Below are positions 55,253 to 62,241 of a stretch of DNA of 62,241 nt, piece after piece; position 1 is the stretch's first letter, and each line of letters starts with the position of its first letter. Position numbers and translations under genes: made by a program. The stretch lies in the NCBI GenBank assembly GCA_013151235.1, contig JAADIO010000023.1, positions 1 to 62,241 of the forward strand, read 5' to 3'. Under the pieces are notes generated by a model that did no database searches, was not told where the DNA came from, and worked only from the letters and a program-made list of their open reading frames with translations. Source of the stretch: Deltaproteobacteria bacterium (GTDB lineage: Bacteria > CG2-30-53-67).

Positions 55253-55294
55253 CGGTTAAATCCTCCACATCATCGTTGCACTTGAGGGTCATTC

Positions 55295-55480
55295 CTACCA
55301 GCTCGATTTTACAACACCGGGGATATCACCTCTCAAGGAGAGTTTCCGGAAGCAGATCCGGCAGATATCGAAGCGCCGCATGTAGCCGCGGGGACGTCCG
55401 CAGATCCGGCAACGGTTGTATTCCCTCACCTGGAATTTCTGTTTTCTGTTTGCCTTGTTGATTAATGACTGTTTGGCCAA
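55295..55480 (-). CDS. rpsN: 30S ribosomal protein S14, type Z (zinc)
   Basis: The 61-aa short form has CRICGRP...FDICRICFR, four Cys for one zinc. It starts at TTG (55480). This short C+ form differs from the long zinc-free S14 of Escherichia coli. Confidence 0.97.
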   Translation of the reverse strand: MAKQSLINKANRKQKFQVREYNRCRICGRPRGYMRRFDICRICFRKLSLRGDIPGVVKSSW

Positions 55481-55516
55481 TCTGTTTCCTCCATGATATT
55501 TCCGGCCGGTCCTTTT

Positions 55517-56056
55517 CTATTTCCGGAAGGGCATATTGAAGCCGGCCAGCAGGGCCTTGGCCTCTTCATCACTCTTGGCGGTCGTAACGATCACGATATC
55601 CATGCCGTGGATCTTCTCGACCTTGTCATATTTGACCTCCGGGAAAATGATCTGTTCCGTCAGCCCCAGAGAATAATTCCCGCGTCCGTCAAATGCCTTT
55701 CCGGATACCCCCCGGAAGTCCCGAATACGGGGGATGGAGGTATTAATCAGGCGATCCAGGAATTCATACATGATCCTCTTGCGCAAAGTCACCTTGCAAC
55801 CGATTGCCATCCCTTCACGCAGTTTGAAGTTTGCGATCGATTTCCGGGCCAGCGTAACCACGGGCTGCTGTCCGGTGATCATCCGTAACTCCTCCACCGA
55901 AGAGTCCAGCAGTTTCGGATTCTGGATCGCTTCCCCCATCCCGACATTCACCACAATCTTCGTAATCTTCGGCACCTGCATGATGCTTGAATAGGCAAAC
56001 TGCTTCATCAGGGAAGGTACAATTTCATTTTTGTAGATCTCGATTAACCTGGCCAT
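55517..56056 (-). CDS. rplE: 50S ribosomal protein L5
   Basis: The 179-aa 5S rRNA-binding protein contains [39 protein letters not shown] and the C-terminal [19 protein letters not shown] start, 22 bp after rplX. Confidence 0.98.
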   Translation of the reverse strand: MARLIEIYKNEIVPSLMKQFAYSSIMQVPKITKIVVNVGMGEAIQNPKLLDSSVEELRMITGQQPVVTLARKSIANFKLREGMAIGCKVTLRKRIMYEFLDRLINTSIPRIRDFRGVSGKAFDGRGNYSLGLTEQIIFPEVKYDKVEKIHGMDIVIVTTAKSDEEAKALLAGFNMPFRK

Positions 56057-56078
56057 AATTCATCCACTCTACACTCTT

Positions 56079-56411
56079 TCAGACCTTGTCAAAGGGTTCG
56101 CCGCACTTTGCGCAAATCCGTACCTTTTTTTTGTTTTCGAGTATCTTATGGCGGATCCGAACGGGAGCATCACACTTCCGGCAAACGGGCATGACATTCG
56201 ACACGTGGAGCGTTGCCTCCTTTTCAATAATCCCGCCCTGCTGGTTCTGCTCATTCGGCTTCGTATGCCGTTTAATCATATTCAGCTTTTCCACCAGGAC
56301 CCGGCCACGCTCCGGGGCGACCAGCAGAACCTTGCCCCGTTTTCCCTTCTCTTTCCCGGCAATCACTTCCGCCATATCGTTCTTCTTGATATGATTCTTG
56401 AGTTTCGTCAT
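56079..56411 (-). CDS. rplX: 50S ribosomal protein L24 (with zinc ribbon)
   Basis: The 110-aa protein has a KOW domain (EVIAGKEKGKRGKVLLV), then IKRHTKPNEQNQQGGI, and ends with two CxxC pairs (CRKC and CAKC), a probable zinc ribbon absent in Escherichia coli L24. ATG start, 36 bp after rplN. Confidence 0.98.
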   Translation of the reverse strand: MTKLKNHIKKNDMAEVIAGKEKGKRGKVLLVAPERGRVLVEKLNMIKRHTKPNEQNQQGGIIEKEATLHVSNVMPVCRKCDAPVRIRHKILENKKKVRICAKCGEPFDKV

Positions 56412-56447
56412 TTCACTGTTCCTTGCATCCCATTCATCGTTATCATC

Positions 56448-56816
56448 TCAAAGAACCTCCGGCGCCAGCGAAACGATACGCATAAAATTTTTCCCCCGCA
56501 ATTCACGGGTCACCGGCCCGAAAATACGGGTTCCGATCGGCTCCTTCTGCGGGTTGATGAGAACCGCTGCGTTCTCATCGAAACGAATGCTGGTTCCATC
56601 CTTGCGCTTCACGGACTTCTTGGTCCGAACGATTACGGCACGGACCAAGGTGCCTTTCTTGGTATTCCCCCTCGGCATGGCTTCCTTTACGCTGGCCACA
56701 ATGACATCACCGACACCGGCATAGCGAACTTTGGAGCCTCCCAGCACACGAACACACATCACTTTTTTCGCACCGGAATTATCCGCGACTTTCAATATAC
56801 TTTGCGTCTGGATCAT
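56448..56816 (-). CDS. rplN: 50S ribosomal protein L14
   Basis: The 122-aa protein begins [22 protein letters not shown] and ends [12 protein letters not shown]. It lies at the subunit interface by L19. ATG start, 44 bp after rpsQ. Confidence 0.98.
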   Translation of the reverse strand: MIQTQSILKVADNSGAKKVMCVRVLGGSKVRYAGVGDVIVASVKEAMPRGNTKKGTLVRAVIVRTKKSVKRKDGTSIRFDENAAVLINPQKEPIGTRIFGPVTRELRGKNFMRIVSLAPEVL

Positions 56817-56860
56817 TTTCTACTCCCTGTCCGGCATCTCCCGCCGGCTTCTCACGCCTT

Positions 56861-57118
56861 TTACTTGGCTCGTTCGACAATCTGCACAACACGAAAATGC
56901 TTGTCCCGGCTGAACGGTCGGCATTCCATAATCTTTACGGTGTCGCCGATCCGGCATTCGTTTCGCTCGTCATGTGCCTTGTACCGTTTGTCCCGCCGTA
57001 CAATCTTCTTATAGAGAGGATGCTGCGTCGACCGCTGAACCGTAACCACAACGGTCTTGTCCATCTTGTCACTCACCACTATCCCCTGAAGGTTCTTTTT
57101 ATTCCGTTTCTTTTCCAT
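56861..57118 (-). CDS. rpsQ: 30S ribosomal protein S17
   Basis: The 85-aa OB-fold protein has KNLQGIVVSDKMDKTVVV, the KAHDERNECRIGDTVKI signature and RPFSRDKHFRV. ATG start, 9 bp after rpmC. Confidence 0.98.
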   Translation of the reverse strand: MEKKRNKKNLQGIVVSDKMDKTVVVTVQRSTQHPLYKKIVRRDKRYKAHDERNECRIGDTVKIMECRPFSRDKHFRVVQIVERAK

Positions 57119-57127
57119 AATGAGTGT

Positions 57128-57319
57128 TTATCCCTTACGTACTTCATTCCGTATCGTTTTAATCCGTGCAATCTCCCTTCGGACCTCACGGATATGGACC
57201 GGGCTACTGATCTGGCCTGTCTCTTTCTGAAATCTGAGTTTCAGAAGCTCCTCGGCCAGGTCCTGTTCCCTGGCATCCATCTCTTCCGGGCTCAAGTCCC
57301 GAATCTCACTCGCCTTCAT
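57128..57319 (-). CDS. rpmC: 50S ribosomal protein L29
   Basis: The 63-aa helical hairpin has MKASEIRDLSPEEM and LRFQKETGQ. It flanks the tunnel exit beside L23. Its start directly follows the rplP stop with no spacer. Confidence 0.97.
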   Translation of the reverse strand: MKASEIRDLSPEEMDAREQDLAEELLKLRFQKETGQISSPVHIREVRREIARIKTIRNEVRKG

Positions 57320-57739
57320 CTATAGAGCGCCTCCATGCTTGGAAATCACACGGGTCTTGATCGGCAGCTTCCGAGCAGCAAGCAACAGAGCCGTCTTTGC
57401 GACCTCCCCGGTCACGCCTTCCATCTCGTACAAGATCCGGCCCGGTTTGATCACGACCACATGATACTCCGGCCCCCCTTTTCCCTTCCCCATCCGGGTT
57501 TCCGCCGGCTTCTTGGTAATCGGCTTATCGGGAAAGATGCGGATCCAGATCTTACCGCCGCGTTTCACATGACGGGTCATCGCAATTCGGGCAGCCTCGA
57601 TTTGTTTACTGCTGACCCAACCCGGCTCCAGTGCCTGCAACCCGAACTCTCCAAAGTCGATCCGGGTCCCCCCTTTGGCATTTCCGCGGTTTCTCCCTTT
57701 CTGCCGTTTCCGGAATTTTTCTTTTTTGGGCATCAACAT
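57320..57739 (-). CDS. rplP: 50S ribosomal protein L16
   Basis: The 139-aa protein has [41 protein letters not shown] and [15 protein letters not shown]. It contacts the A-site tRNA elbow. AAGGAG is 10 bases before the ATG at 57739, so this start is preferred to the ATG two codons on. Confidence 0.98.
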   Translation of the reverse strand: MLMPKKEKFRKRQKGRNRGNAKGGTRIDFGEFGLQALEPGWVSSKQIEAARIAMTRHVKRGGKIWIRIFPDKPITKKPAETRMGKGKGGPEYHVVVIKPGRILYEMEGVTGEVAKTALLLAARKLPIKTRVISKHGGAL

Positions 57740-57765
57740 CGGTTTTCCACTCCTTCAATATCCGG

Positions 57766-58428
57766 TCAGCGTCGGGACCCTTGCGGCACGTCTTTCTTTC
57801 CCGGATTCAAGATTTCTTCCTTAAAGACCCAGACCTTGACCCCGATCAGTCCGTAGGTCGTCAGTGCCTCGGCAAAACCGTAATCAATATCCGCGCGGAG
57901 CGTATGGAGAGGAACCCGGCCTTCCCGATACCATTCCCGCCGCGCCATCTCGGCGCCGGCCAGCCGCCCGGAACACTGGATCTTGATCCCCTTGGCGCCG
58001 AAGCGCATCGCGTTGGTGACGCTTCGTTTCATCGCACGCCGGAAGGCCACCCGGCGCTCCAACTGCAGGGCGACATTTTCCGAGACCAGTTGTGCATCCA
58101 TCTCGGCCTTGCGGATCTCCCGAATATTCAGGTAGATATTCTTGCTGATCACTCCCTGAAGGTCGTTTTTGAGCTTGTCGATCTCCGCCCCCTTCTTGCC
58201 GATAATAATCCCGGGGCGGGCCGTGTAGATATTCACCCGAACCTGTTTCGCCGCACGTTCGATCTCCACACGACCGATCCCTGCATGGTATAATTTTTCC
58301 TTGATATACTTCCGCAGCTTGAGGTCCTCATGGAAAAGCGTGCAGTAATCTTTTTTGGCATACCATTTCGAGTTCCAGTCTTTTATATATCCCAGACGAA
58401 ACCCGATCGGATGAACTTTCTGACCCAA
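57766..58428 (-). CDS. rpsC: 30S ribosomal protein S3
   Basis: The 220-aa protein has an N-terminal KH domain ([16 protein letters not shown]) and the C-terminal [20 protein letters not shown]. It helps form the mRNA entry helicase. Start is TTG at 58428 with GGAGG upstream. Confidence 0.98.
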   Translation of the reverse strand: MGQKVHPIGFRLGYIKDWNSKWYAKKDYCTLFHEDLKLRKYIKEKLYHAGIGRVEIERAAKQVRVNIYTARPGIIIGKKGAEIDKLKNDLQGVISKNIYLNIREIRKAEMDAQLVSENVALQLERRVAFRRAMKRSVTNAMRFGAKGIKIQCSGRLAGAEMARREWYREGRVPLHTLRADIDYGFAEALTTYGLIGVKVWVFKEEILNPGKKDVPQGSRR

Positions 58429-58451
58429 AACTCACCTCCTGTATTCAGTCG

Positions 58452-58781
58452 TTACTCAGACACCACGATCGTGATGTGACTTGTCCTCTTCCGCAGGGGC
58501 GTCGCCCTGCCCATGGCCCTGGGCATGAACCGCTTCAGCATCGGACCGGCATCCACAAAGATCTCTTTGACATGGAGACGTTCCACATCGGAGACCTCCT
58601 TCTGCTCTGCATTGGCAATCGCCGACTGCAGCAGCTTCTCCACCACCGGGGCGGATCGCTGGGGAAGATGCCGCAGAATGTTCAACGCCTCTTCCACGTT
58701 TTTCCCCCGAATGGTATCCACCACCAGCCGCACCTTGCGCGGTGCAATCCGGATATGTTTTGCAACGGCTTTCGCTTCCAT
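58452..58781 (-). CDS. rplV: 50S ribosomal protein L22
   Basis: The 109-aa protein includes [20 protein letters not shown] and ends with the long hairpin and [13 protein letters not shown]. The ATG at 58781 follows GAGGGAAAGAG. The longer frame from 58802 adds seven residues and has no ribosome site. Confidence 0.97.
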   Translation of the reverse strand: MEAKAVAKHIRIAPRKVRLVVDTIRGKNVEEALNILRHLPQRSAPVVEKLLQSAIANAEQKEVSDVERLHVKEIFVDAGPMLKRFMPRAMGRATPLRKRTSHITIVVSE

Positions 58782-58831
58782 TCTCTTTCCCTCAATCGAC
58801 ATTCAAGCAACGCGGTAACCGGTCGCTCCCT

Positions 58832-59110
58832 CTAACGGGATCCGGTCGATTTCTCGGACCGATGTCCCCGGTAGGTGCGGGTGGCGGAAAATTCGCCGAG
58901 CTTATGACCGACCATATTTTCCGAGACAAAAATCGGAATGAACTTCATTCCATTGTGTACGGCGAAGGTATGGCCGATCATGTCCGGCGTGATGGTCGAG
59001 CGCCGGGACCAGGTCTTGATAATCTCCCGGCTTCCGGAATCATTCATCTTCTGGACCTTCTTTTCCAGATGACCATCCACAAAAGGCCCTTTTTTTACGG
59101 AACGTGGCAC
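58832..59110 (-). CDS. rpsS: 30S ribosomal protein S19
   Basis: The 92-aa protein has [39 protein letters not shown] and [16 protein letters not shown]. It pairs with S13 in the head. Start is GTG at 59110, 12 bp after rplB. Confidence 0.98.
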   Translation of the reverse strand: MPRSVKKGPFVDGHLEKKVQKMNDSGSREIIKTWSRRSTITPDMIGHTFAVHNGMKFIPIFVSENMVGHKLGEFSATRTYRGHRSEKSTGSR

Positions 59111-59122
59111 GCAAACCTCCCC

Positions 59123-59947
59123 TTATACTTTTCGCTTTTTCACGATAAACCGATCCGTCCGACGGTTCTTCCGTGTCTTGTATCCCTTGGTCGGCATTCC
59201 CCAGGGCGTGACCGGATGACGGCCGCCGGAGGTCCGTCCTTCTCCGCCGCCATGCGGATGATCCACAGGATTCATCACCACCCCGCGAACCTTGGGACGG
59301 CGTCCCAGCCACCGCGAACGACCGGCCTTGCCGATGGAAAGATTTTCATGATCGGTATTGCCTAACTGTCCCACCGTGGCCATGCATTCCTGCAAAATCA
59401 TTCGCACTTCACCGGAGGGCATCCGGATCTGCGCGTATTTCCCTTCCTTGGCCATGATCTGGGCATAGGTCCCGGCACTGCGGATCATCTGCCCTCCCTT
59501 CCCGACGCGAAGCTCAATGTTATGAATCAGGGTGCCGAGGGGAATATTCTTGAGAGGCAGGGCATTACCGGGTTTGATATCCGCCTCCGGGCCGGCAAGG
59601 ACTTCGTCATTCACCTTCAAGCCCTGAGGAGCCAGGATGTACCGTTTTTCTCCGTCCGCAAACTGCAACAACGCGATCCGGGCACTTCGGTTCGGATCAT
59701 ACTCAATGGAGATCACTTTTGAAGGGATCCCGATCTTGTTTCGCTTGAAATCAATGATCCGGTATCGGCGCTTGTGTCCACCCCCGCGCCGCCGCTGCGT
59801 GATCCGTCCGTAAACATTCCGTCCGGCTTTCTTGCTTAAAGGACGCAAAAGCGGTTTATGGGGTTTTGAGGTCGTAATCTCCTCAAAATCCGAAACCGTC
59901 TGAAATCGCCGTCCCGGTGATGTCGGTTTATATCGTTTAATGCCCAT
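59123..59947 (-). CDS. rplB: 50S ribosomal protein L2
   Basis: The 274-aa protein starts [15 protein letters not shown] and contains [20 protein letters not shown] and [16 protein letters not shown], including the peptidyl-transferase-linked His. The 112-bp gap upstream holds the MITE relic. Confidence 0.98.
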   Translation of the reverse strand: MGIKRYKPTSPGRRFQTVSDFEEITTSKPHKPLLRPLSKKAGRNVYGRITQRRRGGGHKRRYRIIDFKRNKIGIPSKVISIEYDPNRSARIALLQFADGEKRYILAPQGLKVNDEVLAGPEADIKPGNALPLKNIPLGTLIHNIELRVGKGGQMIRSAGTYAQIMAKEGKYAQIRMPSGEVRMILQECMATVGQLGNTDHENLSIGKAGRSRWLGRRPKVRGVVMNPVDHPHGGGEGRTSGGRHPVTPWGMPTKGYKTRKNRRTDRFIVKKRKV

Positions 59948-59973
59948 CGATTACTCCCACAGGGTAGATCATA

Positions 59974-60053
59974 GCAACTCCGGTTGATCCTTTTCTCCCT
60001 CAGGACGAACGTAAGGCAGTCATGCGGGGAAAGAGAGACGACCGGGTCGTTAC
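59974..60053. mobile_element. Decayed, internally deleted copy of the MITE between rplW and rplB
   Basis: The right end GGCAGTCATGCGG...GGGTCGTTAC (60014-60053) lines up with copies 1 and 2. The left end (59974-60003; GCAACT-CCGGTTG, then CTC-CAGGAC) lines up with the left end of copy 1. About 140 bp of the middle is missing. No target duplication is visible. It sits within the S10 operon and would be transcribed as a spacer. Confidence 0.6.
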
Positions 60054-60059
60054 AAAAAA

Positions 60060-60350
60060 TCAGCTTTCCAGATAGTCCACCTTCTGCCCTTCCTTGAGGG
60101 TCACAATCGCCTTTTTCCAGTCTTTCCGCTTGCCCATCTTCATTTTGAACCGGACGCGTTTCCCGTTCTGGTTCAGAACATTCACCTTCTCCACCTTCAC
60201 CTTGAACACACGCTCCACGGCCCTTTTGATCTCGATCCGGTTCGCATCGGGCGCCACCTCAAAAAAGACCTTGTTTTCACTCTCATGCAGTTGCATGTTC
60301 TTTTCCGTGACCAGGGGCCGGATCAAGGTCTGATAATCATTCCGCCTCAT
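60060..60350 (-). CDS. rplW: 50S ribosomal protein L23
   Basis: The 96-aa protein has LIRPLVTEKNMQL, FEVAPDANRIEIKRAVE and VEKVNVLN. It docks trigger factor and SRP at the tunnel exit. The ATG overlaps the rplD stop (ATGA). Confidence 0.98.
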   Translation of the reverse strand: MRRNDYQTLIRPLVTEKNMQLHESENKVFFEVAPDANRIEIKRAVERVFKVKVEKVNVLNQNGKRVRFKMKMGKRKDWKKAIVTLKEGQKVDYLES

Positions 60351-60964
60351 GCCGAAAGTCCCTCCGATATTCTTTCCACCGCATCCCGGGTCATGACGAG
60401 ATATTCCATATTCAGTACATCGTAGACATTCAGAAGTTCCAGGTCAATGACGGCGACTTCCGGGATGTTTCTACCGGAGAGGGCCAGGTTCTCCTGAAAT
60501 TCTCCGGTCACGATCAGCGTCTTGCCGGAGACGTTCAGTGCCTTGAGAATCGCGATCAGGTCACGAGTCCTCGGAGTTTCCATCTCCAGACTCTCCACAA
60601 TCACAAGTTTCCCTTCCTGTGCCCTGCCGGCCAGGGCGGACCGTAAGGCCAAACGCCGGACCTTCTTCGGGACCTTGATCTTGTATTTCCGGGGATGCGG
60701 ACCAAAAACAACGCCGCCGCCCCGCCAGATCGGCGAACCCCGGTATCCGGCCCGGGCCCGACCGGTCCCTTTCTGTCGATAGGGCTTGTTGGCGGAATAG
60801 CCGACATCGGAGCGGGTCTTCGTGGAAGCCGTTCCCGCACGGGCCTTCGCCAGTTGGGAGACCACCACCTGATGCATTGCCCCGATATGGGGAACAATGC
60901 CGAAAACCTCTTCGTTGAGTTCAATCTCGCCGACCTTCTTGCTTGTCTGATCCAGGACATCCAT
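60347..60964 (-). CDS. rplD: 50S ribosomal protein L4
   Basis: The 205-aa protein has the tunnel loop QKGTGRARAGYRGSPIWRGGG and FGPHPRKYKIKVPKKVRRLA. The ATG at 60964 has AAAGGA nine bases upstream. The earlier ATG at 60973 directly abuts that site and is less likely. Confidence 0.97.
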   Translation of the reverse strand: MDVLDQTSKKVGEIELNEEVFGIVPHIGAMHQVVVSQLAKARAGTASTKTRSDVGYSANKPYRQKGTGRARAGYRGSPIWRGGGVVFGPHPRKYKIKVPKKVRRLALRSALAGRAQEGKLVIVESLEMETPRTRDLIAILKALNVSGKTLIVTGEFQENLALSGRNIPEVAVIDLELLNVYDVLNMEYLVMTRDAVERISEGLSA

Positions 60965-61038
60965 CGATTTCATTCCTTTGTCTCTTTCTTCATCGCTTCG
61001 TGAATATTCCGCCTGCTGCAACCCTGTCGGATGGATTC

Positions 61039-61674
61039 TTACGAAGCCGTCTTCTTCCGGATGCGAAGTATTCCGTTGTTGGCGCCGGGGACGGCACCCT
61101 TGATGAGCAGAAGGTTCTGATCGGGAATGACTTCCATCACCTTCAGATTTTTCACCGTCACACGGTCACATCCCATATGGCCCGGCATCCCCCGCCCCTT
61201 GATGATCTTTCCGGGGAAGACACACTGACCGATCGAGCCCGGCGCCCTGTGAAACCGGGAGCCGTGGGTCTTGGGACCGCCGCCGAAACCGTGTCTCTTG
61301 ATCACACCGGCAAACCCTTTTCCTTTGCTCACACCCGTGACATGGACCTGATCTCCAACCGCAAAGGCTTCCGCCGTCAACTCCATGCCCGGCGTCAACT
61401 CCGATACATCCTCAACACGGACCTCCTGAAGATGGCGAAATTGAGGGACACCATGCTTCTTGCTGTGTCCGACAAGGGACTTTTTGGCATGACGTTTTTT
61501 CCGTTCCTCCTCAAACCCCAACTGTACCGCGTTGTATCCTTCCTTCTCAAGGCGCTTGACCTGAACAATCCGACAGGGCCCGACCTGCACCACCGTCACA
61601 GGGGTCATTCGTCCCGCGTCCTTTTCAAAGATCTGAGTCATCCCGATTTTTCGTCCAATCAACTCGGTTAGCAT
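61039..61674 (-). CDS. rplC: 50S ribosomal protein L3
   Basis: The 211-aa protein has [12 protein letters not shown] and the peptidyl-transferase-facing [28 protein letters not shown] region in the second half. ATG at 61674 gives the family start; a GTG four codons upstream is less supported. Confidence 0.97.
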   Translation of the reverse strand: MLTELIGRKIGMTQIFEKDAGRMTPVTVVQVGPCRIVQVKRLEKEGYNAVQLGFEEERKKRHAKKSLVGHSKKHGVPQFRHLQEVRVEDVSELTPGMELTAEAFAVGDQVHVTGVSKGKGFAGVIKRHGFGGGPKTHGSRFHRAPGSIGQCVFPGKIIKGRGMPGHMGCDRVTVKNLKVMEVIPDQNLLLIKGAVPGANNGILRIRKKTAS

Positions 61675-61715
61675 GGCTTTTCTCACTTTATACTGAGGCG
61701 CCGATCCTTGTCGGC

Positions 61716-62021
61716 TTATAGTTTTATTTCGACATCCACACCCGCGGAGAGATCCAGTTTCATCAAGGCATCCACTGTCTGGGGTGTCGGTTCCAGAATG
61801 TCAATCAGACGTTTGTGGGTCCGAATCTCGAACTGCTCACGCGATTTCTTGTCCACATGGGGAGAACGGAGTACGGTAAACTTCTCTTTCCGGGTGGGAA
61901 GAGGAATCGGACCGGAAACCCTTGCGCCCGTTCGTTTCGCCGTATCAACGATGTCCTCAACGGACTGGTCCAGCAAATGATGATCATAGGCTTTCAGCCT
62001 TATCCGAATCTTTTGATCCAC
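61716..62021 (-). CDS. rpsJ: 30S ribosomal protein S10
   Basis: The 101-aa protein has [22 protein letters not shown] and the loop [23 protein letters not shown]. It starts at GTG (62021) with AGGAG upstream. It is the first gene of the S10 operon after tuf. Confidence 0.98.
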   Translation of the reverse strand: MDQKIRIRLKAYDHHLLDQSVEDIVDTAKRTGARVSGPIPLPTRKEKFTVLRSPHVDKKSREQFEIRTHKRLIDILEPTPQTVDALMKLDLSAGVDVEIKL

Positions 62022-62153
62022 CTTCCACTCCTATCCGCTACATTCTGCTTGTTTTCGATTCCGTCCCCTCCTGCCGGGCAGGAGAGCGTAAGAATGCGAT
62101 GTACGGCCGACCGGACCACGCCACCATTACCGAGGGGGGGGTCTGACCAACCT

Positions 62154-62241
62154 TTATTCGATAATTTCGCTGATGACGCCGGCACCGACGGTCCGTCCCC
62201 CTTCACGGATGGCGAAGCGAAGTTCCTTCTCCATCGCAATC
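62154..62241 (-). CDS. tuf: Elongation factor Tu, C-terminal fragment (5' end outside window)
   Basis: The last 29 codons read AMEKELRFAIREGGRTVGAG and VISEIIE before TAA, the conserved end of domain 3. The rest runs off the right edge. It lies 132 bp upstream of rpsJ, the normal str/S10 junction. Confidence 0.95.
   Translation of the reverse strand, partial: IAMEKELRFAIREGGRTVGAGVISEIIE

Noticed and set aside
1-62241. CRISPR array, prophage structural genes, secondary-metabolite or defence systems
   Set aside because: No regularly spaced direct repeats, cas, capsid, toxin-antitoxin or restriction genes were seen. Only the integrase fragment hints at cargo, outside the window.

Overview
The window reads as chromosome of a Gram-negative bacterium of the deltaproteobacterial (Desulfobacterota-like) type. 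The evidence is a full lipid A/Kdo/heptose gene cluster with bamA and skp, a T-box riboswitch in front of leuA (known from this group outside Firmicutes), zinc-ribbon forms of several ribosomal proteins and Adk, and dispersed intergenic repeats. The taxonomic call is inference. Coding density is high, third positions are GC-rich, and many long antisense ORFs are shadows.

Layout. (1) 1-500: the end of a tyrosine recombinase next to the 3' end of tRNA-Leu(GAG), the usual edge of an integrated element that lies mostly to the left of the window. (2) 551-4538: an orphan OppB/OppC permease pair, a 222-bp MITE with terminal inverted repeats and an 8-bp target duplication, and a chemoreceptor without a periplasmic domain. 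(3) 4652-7657 (minus strand): bamD, a siroheme synthase N-domain gene and an HtrA protease, in one coupled operon. (4) 7847-28025 (plus strand): a calcium-repeat/beta-helix surface protein coupled to bamA, then skp, lpxD, fabZ, lpxA, an unrecognised 315-aa gene, hldE, a Gfo/Idh oxidoreductase, lpxB, msbA, a DUF374 acyltransferase, waaA, lpxK, gmhB, a Trm112-like gene, waaF and a GT2 glycosyltransferase. Most genes overlap or nearly touch, so this looks like a single outer-membrane assembly superoperon. (5) 28010-28693: a small outer-membrane barrel on the minus strand.

(6) 28857-38537 (minus strand): branched-chain amino acid operon ilvB-ilvN-ilvC-pssA-[T-box]-leuA-leuC-leuD-leuB. The T-box has its own candidate promoter, a CUC specifier and a terminator. 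Its expected partner tRNA-Leu(GAG) is in the same window. The leuA-leuC and leuC-leuD gaps are filled by MITE-like repeats. (7) 38682-46093 (minus strand): cstA, a D-Ala-D-Ala carboxypeptidase, a PiT phosphate transporter with its DUF47 partner, ilvD and psd. (8) 46159-62241 (minus strand): the complete S10/spc/alpha ribosomal superoperon from the 3' end of tuf to rplQ, including secY, adk, map, infA and rpoA, with a decayed copy of the MITE between rplW and rplB.

Functionally, regions 3 and 4 build the outer membrane: lipid A and inner core, its flippase, and barrel insertion by BamA/BamD with Skp. Regions 6 and 7 make leucine, isoleucine and valine, and also hold both committed genes of phosphatidylethanolamine synthesis (pssA, psd). 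The least explained items are the 315-aa gene between lpxA and hldE, the surface protein coupled to bamA, the EF-hand-like loop inside BamA, and the family of MITE copies that punctuates the leu and ribosomal operons.
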